Below are positions 5,360 through 13,040 of a DNA stretch of 22,905 nucleotides, one piece after another. The first letter of the stretch is position 1. Every line of letters starts with the position of its first letter. The position numbers and the translations under genes were made by a program. Origin of the DNA: a virus. The stretch spans positions 1-22,905 of IMG/VR virus record IMGVR_UViG_3300034012_000818; one strand, given 5' to 3'. Under the pieces are notes generated by a model that ran no database searches, was not told where the DNA came from, and worked only from the letters and a program-made list of their open reading frames with translations.

Positions 5360-6690
5360 TTCGTGAATGGTTGCGTTCTAAAATCCAGGCACTATTTCAG
5401 GTAGTATCAAACTCGAATTCGATTTTTACATCGAGCGAGGTGGAAGAGAACGTAAAAAACTTTTACAACTCACTCACTTTAATTTATCGGGGAATGAATA
5501 ACCTTTTAGAGTTTGGCAACTCAGGCATTCAAAACGTCATTACATACCGTCGCTCTTGGATCATGTCCAAGGATACCAAAGTATCATGCGAAGACGAGTA
5601 TGAGGCGGAAGAGGAGTGGATCGAGGCTTTCGAGCGTCATAATAAAATGAACATCCTTCGCCAACGGTTCGCGACAAACGGAGAGATTGAGGGCAAAGTT
5701 CTAATCGTTCTTATGGTTGACGCGGCTTCTCAAATGATCGTGCCTCGCGTGTTCAATTTCGTGGACTACTTCTATGAGATTGATTTTAACGAATTTGGCG
5801 AACCCGTTCAAGTCCGATACACGCTAGGAAATAAAGAATACAAAGTCAGACCAGACCGCTTTATTTATTGCACGATGACCATGTCCGAAAACTACCTAGA
5901 CCACAGAATCACACCTTCCTCGGTCTTTTTCGTGCTGGAGCAAATTATCAACTCAGACAAAGCATACCAGAATTGGCGCTACGTCAACGACCGATTCGCT
6001 AAGACTACTCCTATGTTTGAAATGGAGACTTGGCAAGACGCTTCTAAGGTGTCGCAAATCCTAAACGGTAAATCGGAAGACCTCACTAATCCACACGAAC
6101 GCGGAAAGAAATGGAAGGTAGGTGAGGGCTTGGCATTCGCAAAGGGTAAATCCTACACGCTCGACTTCAACGCCGACGGAATCGAATCGCTCAAAGGTGA
6201 GATTACGGCTTGCGCCCAAAAGATTAGCGGACATACTGGAATACCGATCTTTCTACTTGGCTTCCCAGAGCTCATAGGTGGCGGTCGTGCGACGGCTGAA
6301 GAGATGGCGGAAGCTATCACGAATAAAACAATCACCGAGCGGATAATTTGGGAAGAGAAGCTGAAAGAAGTCTATTCCAAAGCAATGATTCTTTCCAACG
6401 AATACTTTGGCACAACACTCGACCCCGATTGCATATCCGTTCGTATTCCACCTGTTTCCCTAGCCGAAATAAACTCCATGATCACAACTTACGAATCTGC
6501 GGTTGACAAGAAATACATTTCCAAGCGCACGTTCCGCGACATGCTTCCAGGCATCGACAACGATGAAGAAGAGGAGAGACTTGCGGAGGAAGCGGCGGCG
6601 GGTATGGCTATCATGACAGGCGCAATGAGTGGACTAGGCGACAACATGCCTATGCCTAAACCGCCAATCGAGGACGAAGAGGATGTCTAG
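5356..6690 (+). CDS. portal protein
   Basis: The 444-residue product has the composition and order of SPP1 gp6/HK97-type portals: an N-terminal segment with VITYRRSWIMSKD, a clip/stem region (NWRYVNDRFAKTTPMFEMET), and the typical stem-to-crown block KISGHTGIPIFLLGFP followed by GGGRATAEEM. It ends in an acidic Gly/Met/Pro-rich tail. As the dodecameric ring at one vertex it takes the terminase and neck proteins. No ATG is available at the 5' end; TTG 5356 follows GGCGGAAAG and overlaps a short upstream frame, so initiation may be inefficient. Upstream the frame closes at 5290-5292. The next gene overlaps by 8 nt. Confidence 0.88.
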   Translation: MIREWLRSKIQALFQVVSNSNSIFTSSEVEENVKNFYNSLTLIYRGMNNLLEFGNSGIQNVITYRRSWIMSKDTKVSCEDEYEAEEEWIEAFERHNKMNILRQRFATNGEIEGKVLIVLMVDAASQMIVPRVFNFVDYFYEIDFNEFGEPVQVRYTLGNKEYKVRPDRFIYCTMTMSENYLDHRITPSSVFFVLEQIINSDKAYQNWRYVNDRFAKTTPMFEMETWQDASKVSQILNGKSEDLTNPHERGKKWKVGEGLAFAKGKSYTLDFNADGIESLKGEITACAQKISGHTGIPIFLLGFPELIGGGRATAEEMAEAITNKTITERIIWEEKLKEVYSKAMILSNEYFGTTLDPDCISVRIPPVSLAEINSMITTYESAVDKKYISKRTFRDMLPGIDNDEEEERLAEEAAAGMAIMTGAMSGLGDNMPMPKPPIEDEEDV

Positions 6691-7039
6691 TATTTACAAC
6701 ATCAACATTGACCAAGGGTCTACATATCGTCTATCGGTAACTTATCAAGACCCAGATGGAAATCCTATAAGCAATTTCGGATACTCAGCAAACCTACAAG
6801 TCCGCACATCATATACCGCGACATCGGCAAATATCAACCTAACCTCTGCGCCTCCTTACGGGCTTCAGATGGGCGGTGCAAACGGAGTCATCGACATAAC
6901 TTTTCAACCGATTGACACGCAACTTCTAGAATATGTGAAACGAGCGTATGTTTATGACTTAGAACTTACATCGGGAAGCGGTGAAGTTACGCGTCTAATT
7001 GAAGGGACTTTCCTTTTATTCCCAGAGGCGACACGATGA
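6683..7039 (+). CDS. beta-sandwich structural protein (BppU-N/head-fibre-like)
   Basis: The 118-residue product starts MSSIYNINIDQGSTYRLSVT and goes on with DPDGNPISNFGYSANLQVRT, later IDITFQPIDTQLL and a C-terminal strand LIEGTFLLFPEATR. The pattern 'I-QG-T---v-y-D-dGnPi---gysa--qvR' is that of small Ig-like N-terminal domains in phage baseplate, neck or head-fibre proteins (BppU-N type). The likely role is a particle-anchoring piece for the following fibre gene, with which it shares an ATGA junction. GAGGAC (6670-6675) is 7 nt upstream. Confidence 0.6.
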   Translation: MSSIYNINIDQGSTYRLSVTYQDPDGNPISNFGYSANLQVRTSYTATSANINLTSAPPYGLQMGGANGVIDITFQPIDTQLLEYVKRAYVYDLELTSGSGEVTRLIEGTFLLFPEATR

Positions 7040-8451
7040 GCAATACCGTAATTGTAACAGAAACACCACAAGCTAGAATCGTTATCTCTTCGCCTGGTCC
7101 GCAAGGTCCACCTGGTGCGGGAGGTGGAGGCGGTGGCGCAGTAGATTCGGTCAACGGTCAAACGGGTGTCGTAGTTCTTGACACAGGCGACATTGCCGAT
7201 GTTACGGACAAGCGATATATAACCGACGCGCAACAAATCGTTTTAGGCAATACAAGCGGAACGAACACAGGGAATCAAACTTCCATTGTAGGCATAAGCG
7301 GAACACTCGCTCAATTCAACACGGCACTTTCAGACGCTGATTTTGCAACAGGCGGTGGCGTTATTACTGGCACAAGTTCTGGCACAAACACAGGCGATCA
7401 GTCTCTTGCGGGCTTGCAACCTCTCGACGCGGATTTGACTGCAATCGCGGCACTTACTCCATCGAATGACGATGTCATTCAAAGAAAGTCAGGTGCGTGG
7501 ACTAATCGCACAATGGCACAAGTCAAAACGGACCTAGCACTTACAAAATCCGACGTCGGACTAGGAAGCGTGGTAAACGCGGACACGACCACAACTGCAA
7601 ATATAACAGACTCATCAAATAAAAGATTCGTTACCGATGCACAGCAAACAGTAATCGGAAACACGTCTGGAACAAATACAGGCGACAACGCGACGAACAC
7701 GCTTTACTCAGGACTCGCGGCCTCGAAACAAGATACTCTCATTTCTGGGACGAACATAAAAACAATAAATTCCACTTCTCTACTTGGGTCAGGTGATATA
7801 TCAATTTCGGGGTCAGTCCCAGACGGTGACAAAGGCGACATCACAGTATCGGGTTCGGGAACGGTGTGGAGCATAGACAACGGAGTCATTGACCTTGCCA
7901 ATCTATCCGCAACGGGAACACCAGGCGGGTCAAACTTCCTACGAGGTGACAACACTTGGGCGACTCCATCGGGTTCGGGTGATATGGTTCTTGCAGACCC
8001 TCAGACAAACACGGGTGCAAAGACATTCCTTTCGGCTACTTTGCTTTTGCGAAATGTCGCTAATACTTTCTCTTCATTATTTACGAATACAAATACAGGC
8101 GCAAGAACCTACACCTTAAAAGACGCAGACGGAACGCTCGCATTCACAAGCGACATTCCAACGGTTCAATCGGGAATTGTGGAAGTGGATTTCGGAGCGA
8201 CACCAAGCTCGGAAGCCTCGGTAAGCGTAACAGGGCAAACGTCAATTCTTACGACCTCAGTCCCTCACGCATGGATAAGCGGACGCACAGCAAGCGACTC
8301 GTCGAACACTTCAAATGACCACTTACAAGCGGGCGCGGTTTGCCGCGTGGTATGCAGTGAGCCAACGGCGGCGACAGGGTTCACGATTACAGTTTATGTT
8401 CTCATTGGTTTTGCGACGGGAAAATTCAAATTAGATTATAGGTGGACTTAG
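7036..8451 (+). CDS. fibre protein with collagen-like and repeat segments
   Basis: The 471-residue product has a short N-terminal strand region, a collagen-like tract (SPGPQGPPGAGGGGGGAVDS, ~19-38) and the very common fibre phrase VNGQTGVVVLDT. A repeated shaft follows in which KR-[YF]-[IV]-TDAQQ-x-V-x-GNTSGTNTG occurs twice. The fibre motif GGSNFLRGDNTWATP is near residue 300, and a beta-rich C-terminal head (AWISGRTASDSSN, GFTITVYVLIGF) completes it. It is a trimeric adhesion fibre by family features. Its location between portal and capsid protease suggests a head or neck fibre rather than a tail fibre. Confidence 0.75.
   Translation: MSNTVIVTETPQARIVISSPGPQGPPGAGGGGGGAVDSVNGQTGVVVLDTGDIADVTDKRYITDAQQIVLGNTSGTNTGNQTSIVGISGTLAQFNTALSDADFATGGGVITGTSSGTNTGDQSLAGLQPLDADLTAIAALTPSNDDVIQRKSGAWTNRTMAQVKTDLALTKSDVGLGSVVNADTTTTANITDSSNKRFVTDAQQTVIGNTSGTNTGDNATNTLYSGLAASKQDTLISGTNIKTINSTSLLGSGDISISGSVPDGDKGDITVSGSGTVWSIDNGVIDLANLSATGTPGGSNFLRGDNTWATPSGSGDMVLADPQTNTGAKTFLSATLLLRNVANTFSSLFTNTNTGARTYTLKDADGTLAFTSDIPTVQSGIVEVDFGATPSSEASVSVTGQTSILTTSVPHAWISGRTASDSSNTSNDHLQAGAVCRVVCSEPTAATGFTITVYVLIGFATGKFKLDYRWT
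7201..7278 (+). repeat. fibre shaft repeat, copy 1
   Basis: This 26-codon unit encodes VTDKRYITDAQQIVLG plus NTSGTNTGNQ. The second copy is at 7612-7689. A shorter related GTNTGDQ unit lies at 7369-7401. The protein repeat is clear, while the DNA has diverged at many third positions, so the duplication is old or under selection. Confidence 0.7.
7612..7689 (+). repeat. fibre shaft repeat, copy 2
   Basis: This unit encodes SSNKRFVTDAQQTVIG plus NTSGTNTGDN and pairs with the unit at 7201-7278. The shared core is KR-aromatic-hydrophobic-TDAQQ and GNTSGTNTG. Confidence 0.7.
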
Positions 8452-9918
8452 ATGTCATTTTTAAACAAAATACTAGGAAATTCAAGCGGCAATGTCGCAG
8501 AAGTAAACTCCTCACACGAGTTAAAAGTTGTAACAAACGAAACGAGATCAAACATGACTACGTTTTATGAGAACGACAGCGGGATAAAGCTCGTCACTCG
8601 TTACCTGAAAAGTCCCGAGGTATCACAAGACTTTCGTTTGCGAGTGGGTCAAGATACTGTATTATTCGGTGACACTTTTAATTCGACAACTCAGAACACC
8701 TCAAATTGGAAGCACTCATTTACGACGATGACAATGACCCAAAGCGCGGGGTTCCTAAACGTAAACGCGGCGGGAACTTCTACCGTATCGGGCAACTATG
8801 CTTACCTTCAAACATGGCGTTATTTTCCTTTATTTGGAACAGCGCCTCTTGGGGTAGAAACGACTGCTCAATTCACAAACTATCCAACCGTCAACGAGGT
8901 TATCCAATGGGGTTTAGGTATCGCCACAGGCGCGGCAGAATGTATCGACGGGGTTTGGTGGGAAATGACCTCAACGGGCATTACGGGGTGTATTCGTTAT
9001 AACTCAGGCACAACCGCAAAACAAACCCTTATCGCAACGATTACGGATTTAGACCTCAACCAAAATTACAAGTTTGTAGTCGTAATCGGAGAAAGACAAG
9101 TAGACTATTGGATTGACGATGTTCTTTACGGAAGTCAAGACATGCCAGCGGGTCAAGGTCAGCCGTTTATAACCACCGCACTTCCTTATTTTGTCCAAAA
9201 GTACAATTCAGGAACAGTCGGGTCAACACCTAACACGATATTCAAAGTCGGTGATATATCCGTCACACTCATGGACTTAAGCACAAATCAAACTTGGGCA
9301 AACCAAATGTCGCAGCTTGGGCTTGGTATGCAAGGCCTCAACGGTGGAACCATGGGGAACGCTATGGTTCAATGGGCAAACACGACTTTACCAACGGCGG
9401 CGGCGGCTACAAATACCACAGCTGCACTTGGAGCTTTTGTGGGTGGAATCTTCCAAATGAACGCGCCCGCAACATCGACCACAGACGTTATCGTTTCTTC
9501 TTGGCAGAACCCAATTGGTGGCGTAAACCAAACGCCAAGAACTTTAAAGCTAAGAGGTATGAAAGTGGATTGTGTGAATACGGTCGCGGCGGTGGCTACC
9601 ACAGGCACGACATTCGCGGTCGCAGTCGCATGGGGTGCGCAACAAGCAAACCTCGCCGCCTCTCTCGCGGGGACTGAGACAGGCTCATTTATTAACAACA
9701 CGACAAAGATAAGAAGAATACAACCTCTAGGCGTGATCTCGTTCCCAGTTGGCGCGGCTATTGGCGCGCAGGCGACGGGCATTCAGTTTGACTTTGAAGC
9801 GCCACTCGTTATCAATCCAGGGGAATACCTACAAGTGATTGCAAAGCCTCTCTTGGGAACAGCGACAGCGACGGAAGTCTTTGTCTGGATTATTTCGCCA
9901 AACCTATACCACGAATGA
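8452..9918 (+). CDS. large beta-rich virion protein, possible fibre or spike
   Basis: The 488-residue product starts MSFLNKILGNSSGNVAEVNS, a form often seen in virion proteins beside collagen-like fibres. The middle (~70-275) has DTFNSTTQNTSNWK, a repeated pattern of strands, and VVVIGERQVDYWIDDVLYGS; the latter resembles a concanavalin/LamG-type jelly roll, where a 'v-v-wWiDg' strand is typical. The C-terminal half is Ala/Thr/Gly rich (LPTAAAATNTTAALGAFVGG, FEAPLVINPGEYLQVIAKPL). It has no catalytic motif. It follows the fibre gene directly (TAG then ATG) with GGTGG upstream, and overlaps the protease gene by ATGA. A glycan-binding surface protein is the best guess. Confidence 0.55.
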   Translation: MSFLNKILGNSSGNVAEVNSSHELKVVTNETRSNMTTFYENDSGIKLVTRYLKSPEVSQDFRLRVGQDTVLFGDTFNSTTQNTSNWKHSFTTMTMTQSAGFLNVNAAGTSTVSGNYAYLQTWRYFPLFGTAPLGVETTAQFTNYPTVNEVIQWGLGIATGAAECIDGVWWEMTSTGITGCIRYNSGTTAKQTLIATITDLDLNQNYKFVVVIGERQVDYWIDDVLYGSQDMPAGQGQPFITTALPYFVQKYNSGTVGSTPNTIFKVGDISVTLMDLSTNQTWANQMSQLGLGMQGLNGGTMGNAMVQWANTTLPTAAAATNTTAALGAFVGGIFQMNAPATSTTDVIVSSWQNPIGGVNQTPRTLKLRGMKVDCVNTVAAVATTGTTFAVAVAWGAQQANLAASLAGTETGSFINNTTKIRRIQPLGVISFPVGAAIGAQATGIQFDFEAPLVINPGEYLQVIAKPLLGTATATEVFVWIISPNLYHE

Positions 9919-11060
9919 TAATACGCGGTCAAATTCAATCATTCAGCAAAGACGACATTCGTAAATATGTTGCACAACCGATCATGGGAAACATTATCTC
10001 AAAAGATGCTCACCCGTTATTCAAAAAATACTCGGTTGCTCACGAAGGTGTTTCACGTCCGAAAGTCGTAGGCCAGGGAACGAAAGAAATCTCGTGGGGA
10101 CGTAAGGCGATTAAGTCGGTCACAGATGCAATCTCTATGGGAATCCAATGTATCGCTGGTCACACAAAAGACAACATCAAGCGCGGAGAGAGGGCAGTTG
10201 CTCAAGTTGTCGGCAAGGGAGAGGAAATCATAAATGGCGTTCTTAACTCGGTCATCGTTGCATATTTTCCAGACAAAGCCGATTCCGATTATGATGTCAT
10301 ATCAATGGAAGCAGACCTGGACTGGACTGAAAACGGTTTTGGTATGGGAATAGCGGAGGGCATTACAGCGCTTTCCAGATTTGCACTTGGTAAGTCAGAA
10401 AACGACATACCCGCGTTTCAGGACGCAAAACTACTCGCATCAATTCAATGTTTTGATGAAAAAGAAAGTCCTAGCGAACTAGGCAAAGGAAAGAAAATGG
10501 ATTTAACAACCGCGCCATTCGGCGACATCGTGGCGGAAATAAAACGCCGTCAGACATTCCCATCACAGATTTTTTCGCGTGATGAGATCATAGGAGAACC
10601 CGTAACAGAAGCAAACGGACAGATCAGTTTCCGAGGTGGAGACGCACAGATAACAAGCTATCTTTTAAAGAAGCTACCTTCACCGGAGGACGTAAGAAAA
10701 GAATCACAAGCAAAGATTATTGAACTCGAAACCAAAGTGAAAGAACTTGAGCCAAAAGTATCTGAGCTTTCGACGATCAAACTAGAGAACGCGCGTTTCA
10801 CGGCAAAGACCGACATTTTAGAATATGCGAAGACAAAAAAACTAACCGAAAAACAAATTAAGTGGATCGAAGAAAACCTTGACAAATATTCTCCAAGTGA
10901 GAACAAAGAAGAGTCAATAAAGACTTTCGTCGATGCCCAGACAGAAGACTTTAAACGAATCCAAAAACTCTTTCCCGTGTCGGCTGAAAACCCACCAACG
11001 AAAGACTCCGAAGCAAGTCCTGAAACGACCGAATTCGAAATCAAACACGAAATGTATTAG
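9915..11060 (+). CDS. predicted prohead protease-scaffold fusion
   Basis: The 381-residue product sits just before the decoration and major capsid genes. Residues ~75-135 contain IQCIAGHTKDN (H83) and, 47 residues on, DVISMEADL (S130). A conserved His followed about 50 residues later by a Ser before 'xEA' is the layout of HK97-class prohead serine proteases; between them VVGKGEEIINGVLNSVIVAY gives the expected strands. Residues ~255-325 are a charged coiled coil (IIELETKVKELEPKVSELS), and the acidic Pro/Ser/Glu-rich tail is typical of phage scaffolds. I infer one polypeptide serving as maturation protease and scaffold. The third catalytic residue is not identified. A plain scaffolding protein is the alternative. 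Confidence 0.62.
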   Translation: MIIRGQIQSFSKDDIRKYVAQPIMGNIISKDAHPLFKKYSVAHEGVSRPKVVGQGTKEISWGRKAIKSVTDAISMGIQCIAGHTKDNIKRGERAVAQVVGKGEEIINGVLNSVIVAYFPDKADSDYDVISMEADLDWTENGFGMGIAEGITALSRFALGKSENDIPAFQDAKLLASIQCFDEKESPSELGKGKKMDLTTAPFGDIVAEIKRRQTFPSQIFSRDEIIGEPVTEANGQISFRGGDAQITSYLLKKLPSPEDVRKESQAKIIELETKVKELEPKVSELSTIKLENARFTAKTDILEYAKTKKLTEKQIKWIEENLDKYSPSENKEESIKTFVDAQTEDFKRIQKLFPVSAENPPTKDSEASPETTEFEIKHEMY

Positions 11061-11068
11061 GTAACGAT

Positions 11069-11206
11069 ATGGCAAAACCAGAAACGAAACCAACTAAGGA
11101 AGAGGAAGTCGTAGAGACTCCCAAATCAAAACCAATCGTCTTAGGTGGACAATCCACTTTCCCGATTGAAAAACCACAATTCCATTTAGGAAAAAAGGAG
11201 AAATAA
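11069..11206 (+). CDS. 45-residue charged protein in the capsid operon
   Basis: The frame starts at ATG 11069 and ends at TAA 11204-11206, two bases before the decoration-like gene starts. The product is rich in Lys, Glu and Pro (MAKPETKPTKEEEVVETPKS) with a short motif IVLGGQSTFPIEKPQFHLGK. It fills an otherwise empty 147-nt gap in a tightly packed operon, which supports it. No family is recognised; it may be a small head component. Confidence 0.5.
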   Translation: MAKPETKPTKEEEVVETPKSKPIVLGGQSTFPIEKPQFHLGKKEK

Positions 11207-11207
11207 T

Positions 11208-11564
11208 ATGCCAGTTTTAATAGCATGTACACTAGATGACGCTATCGTAGGGCAAAGAGTCCCAACGGCAACGGTCACAAAGGGAACGGTTGCACAGTTT
11301 TCGGGTCGTCTCGGATTCTGGATTAATGATACCGTATCAGGAAACCTTGGAGCATTTTGCACCGAGGCAGACAACGTAATCGCGGATGTTGACAGCTCAC
11401 TTACTTGGACGCAAGGCGCGCCTCTTTACGAGTCGGCTGGTACACCAACGGGAACATTTAACCAAACTTCAACGGCAGGTCGTAAGCTTGTAGGTTACTC
11501 AAAAGCAACTTACCCAGCAGGAACTTCCAAAATTGAAGCACGATGGACAGGAGCTAACTACTAA
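11208..11564 (+). CDS. capsid decoration/cement protein (DUF2190-like)
   Basis: A strong AAGGAG (11195-11200) lies 7 nt upstream, as expected for a protein made in high copy. The 118-residue beta-rich product contains the pattern of phage DUF2190-type proteins: VPTATVTKGTVAQFSGRLGF, WTQGAPLYES and a final strand GTSKIEARW. Such proteins decorate the outside of capsids and are usually encoded next to the major capsid gene, as here. The TAA overlaps the ATG of that gene by one base. Confidence 0.65.
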   Translation: MPVLIACTLDDAIVGQRVPTATVTKGTVAQFSGRLGFWINDTVSGNLGAFCTEADNVIADVDSSLTWTQGAPLYESAGTPTGTFNQTSTAGRKLVGYSKATYPAGTSKIEARWTGANY

Positions 11565-12628
11565 TGAGCAATCTAGAATTTTATAAACAATTCACAGCTC
11601 TTGCAGAACCAGACCGATTGAAAAGAATTGTCGGCGCAATGGTAAAAGGGACTCCAGACGAAAAACGCATGGCGAGAAATTCAATCCAAGCGTTCGTCAA
11701 TGCTCCTATGACACTACAGAACCAAATCAGAACAGGCACTTTGACTAATAGCGCAATTCAAGCGTTCACCACGTCAAGCGACCTTCCTGAAGTCATTACA
11801 CGATCTTTCGACGTGTTTTCAAGAATCACAAACTACGACCTCCGATGGATGGAAGCATTCAAAGAGCGTATTTTTGACGAAACAAGAAACTACTTCGAAA
11901 TCGTAGACGTGACAAACTCGTTTGCCTTTGACGAACTTCCAGAAGGCGGACAAGTTGTAATTCGTCGATTCACAGGTTCAAGAGTTCAAGTTCCTGCAGT
12001 GACTTACGCGGACGGTATCGGTTGGACTGAGCAAATGGTAGAAGACAGAGAGTGGTCTACTATGATTTCGCTCGCAGAACAGTTCCAAGATGCTTTCTGG
12101 AATAAGAAGTCAAAAGTTCACTATGCGCTTTTGGTCGATTCTTCCGTAGGTAACACGAACAACACTACTTGGCAAGGTTCTGGCACAACGCCAGCAGAAA
12201 TCCTGAAACGCGACACAGACACAATCCAGCTCGCATCTTTCAGACTCGGAAACTCTTGCAAGGACTTGGGATTCGGTGACACCGCGACAACTCCATTCTT
12301 GATTTACGGAACACCACAATTTGAAGGACGAATTATGGCGGCGCTTCAACAAAGAACTGCTAGCGGTATCGCTCCGTCTATTCTTGGATCACGTAACTTC
12401 AAATGGATGCCAACGTATAACCTTAGAAGCTCAAACGGAAACCTTCTCCCTGAGTCAATTTGTCTTATGGTTCTTCCTGGCAATAAGATTCAACGAGGTG
12501 ACAAGTTACAACCTAAGTCTTATATGGAATCCGATGCACGTTCATTCTCTCAGATTCAAACTGTGAGAGCTAGATACGGCGCGGCGGTTGCGGAACCTTT
12601 ACAAGTTCTCCAATTTAACCTAAGCTAA
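11564..12628 (+). CDS. major capsid protein
   Basis: The 354-residue product has a helical N-terminal arm (~1-70) and then the body of an HK97-fold shell protein: LPEVITRSFDVFSRITNYDL, YADGIGWTEQMVEDREW (a frequent E-loop/P-domain motif in phage major head subunits), FLIYGTPQFEGRIMAAL, and a C-terminal strand QIQTVRARYGAAVAEPLQVL. The strong AGGAG at 11548-11552 and position after the decoration gene fit. The N-terminal ~65 residues, rich in charged residues, could be the part cleaved by the upstream protease; this is inference. Its TAA overlaps the ATG of the next gene. Confidence 0.88.
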   Translation: MSNLEFYKQFTALAEPDRLKRIVGAMVKGTPDEKRMARNSIQAFVNAPMTLQNQIRTGTLTNSAIQAFTTSSDLPEVITRSFDVFSRITNYDLRWMEAFKERIFDETRNYFEIVDVTNSFAFDELPEGGQVVIRRFTGSRVQVPAVTYADGIGWTEQMVEDREWSTMISLAEQFQDAFWNKKSKVHYALLVDSSVGNTNNTTWQGSGTTPAEILKRDTDTIQLASFRLGNSCKDLGFGDTATTPFLIYGTPQFEGRIMAALQQRTASGIAPSILGSRNFKWMPTYNLRSSNGNLLPESICLMVLPGNKIQRGDKLQPKSYMESDARSFSQIQTVRARYGAAVAEPLQVLQFNLS

Positions 12629-13038
12629 TGATTGACATTGCAACGGCAGACACCTACTTTCTAACGAAGGTAGGTGCAGAACTCTGGACAGGAACGGCAA
12701 CGATAACAACGGATCAAAAGACTCGTTTGCTCTCGACCGCAGAAAACCAGATTCGCAGTTGCGGTGAGTGGATCGTTCCGTCGACGTATGAAACCAATCT
12801 TGTAAACGCTATATGCGAATGGGCTTGGTGGCTATACAGCGGCGGGACTGCCGACGCTTATGAAGACTATCAGAATGGAATCAAAAGGAAGCAAATCGAT
12901 GTTCTATCGTGGGAGTATAAAGATCAGTGGGTATATCCTGGACCTAGCGACGCTTGGCGCTGGTTATTGGCTTATAGGAATCCAAACTTTGATTACAATA
13001 TTCCAGGGGGGAGCGGGGGAAATACCTTCTCGTTCTGA
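12628..13038 (+). CDS. head-tail adaptor (gp6/gp15-like connector)
   Basis: The 136-residue product follows the major capsid gene directly. It starts MIDIATADTYFLTKVGAELW, and a helical part, KTRLLSTAENQIRSCGEW, is followed by NAICEWAWWLYSGG. This resembles the helical-bundle adaptor proteins (HK97 gp6, SPP1 gp15 type) that bind under the portal. The C-terminal end is Gly/aromatic rich and encoded by two G-runs (13006-13011 and 13015-13019). Family assignment rests on position and general layout. Confidence 0.65.
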   Translation: MIDIATADTYFLTKVGAELWTGTATITTDQKTRLLSTAENQIRSCGEWIVPSTYETNLVNAICEWAWWLYSGGTADAYEDYQNGIKRKQIDVLSWEYKDQWVYPGPSDAWRWLLAYRNPNFDYNIPGGSGGNTFSF

Positions 13039-13040
13039 CA

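Noticed and set aside
7249-7689. Spaced GTNTG-coding repeats considered as a CRISPR-like array
   Set aside because: Units are few, unequally spaced, diverged at third codon positions and in frame in a fibre gene, so they are protein repeats.
9294-9782. Long alternative frames inside the large virion protein gene (a 127-codon + frame and a 137-codon - frame)
   Set aside because: Both are shadows of 8452-9918, whose protein is coherent and coupled to its neighbours. They have no ribosome site, and their products are low-complexity and unlike real proteins.
13006-13019. Two G-runs as a possible G-quadruplex
   Set aside because: Only two runs of five or more G are close together; four are needed. 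They are part of Gly codons at the end of the adaptor gene.
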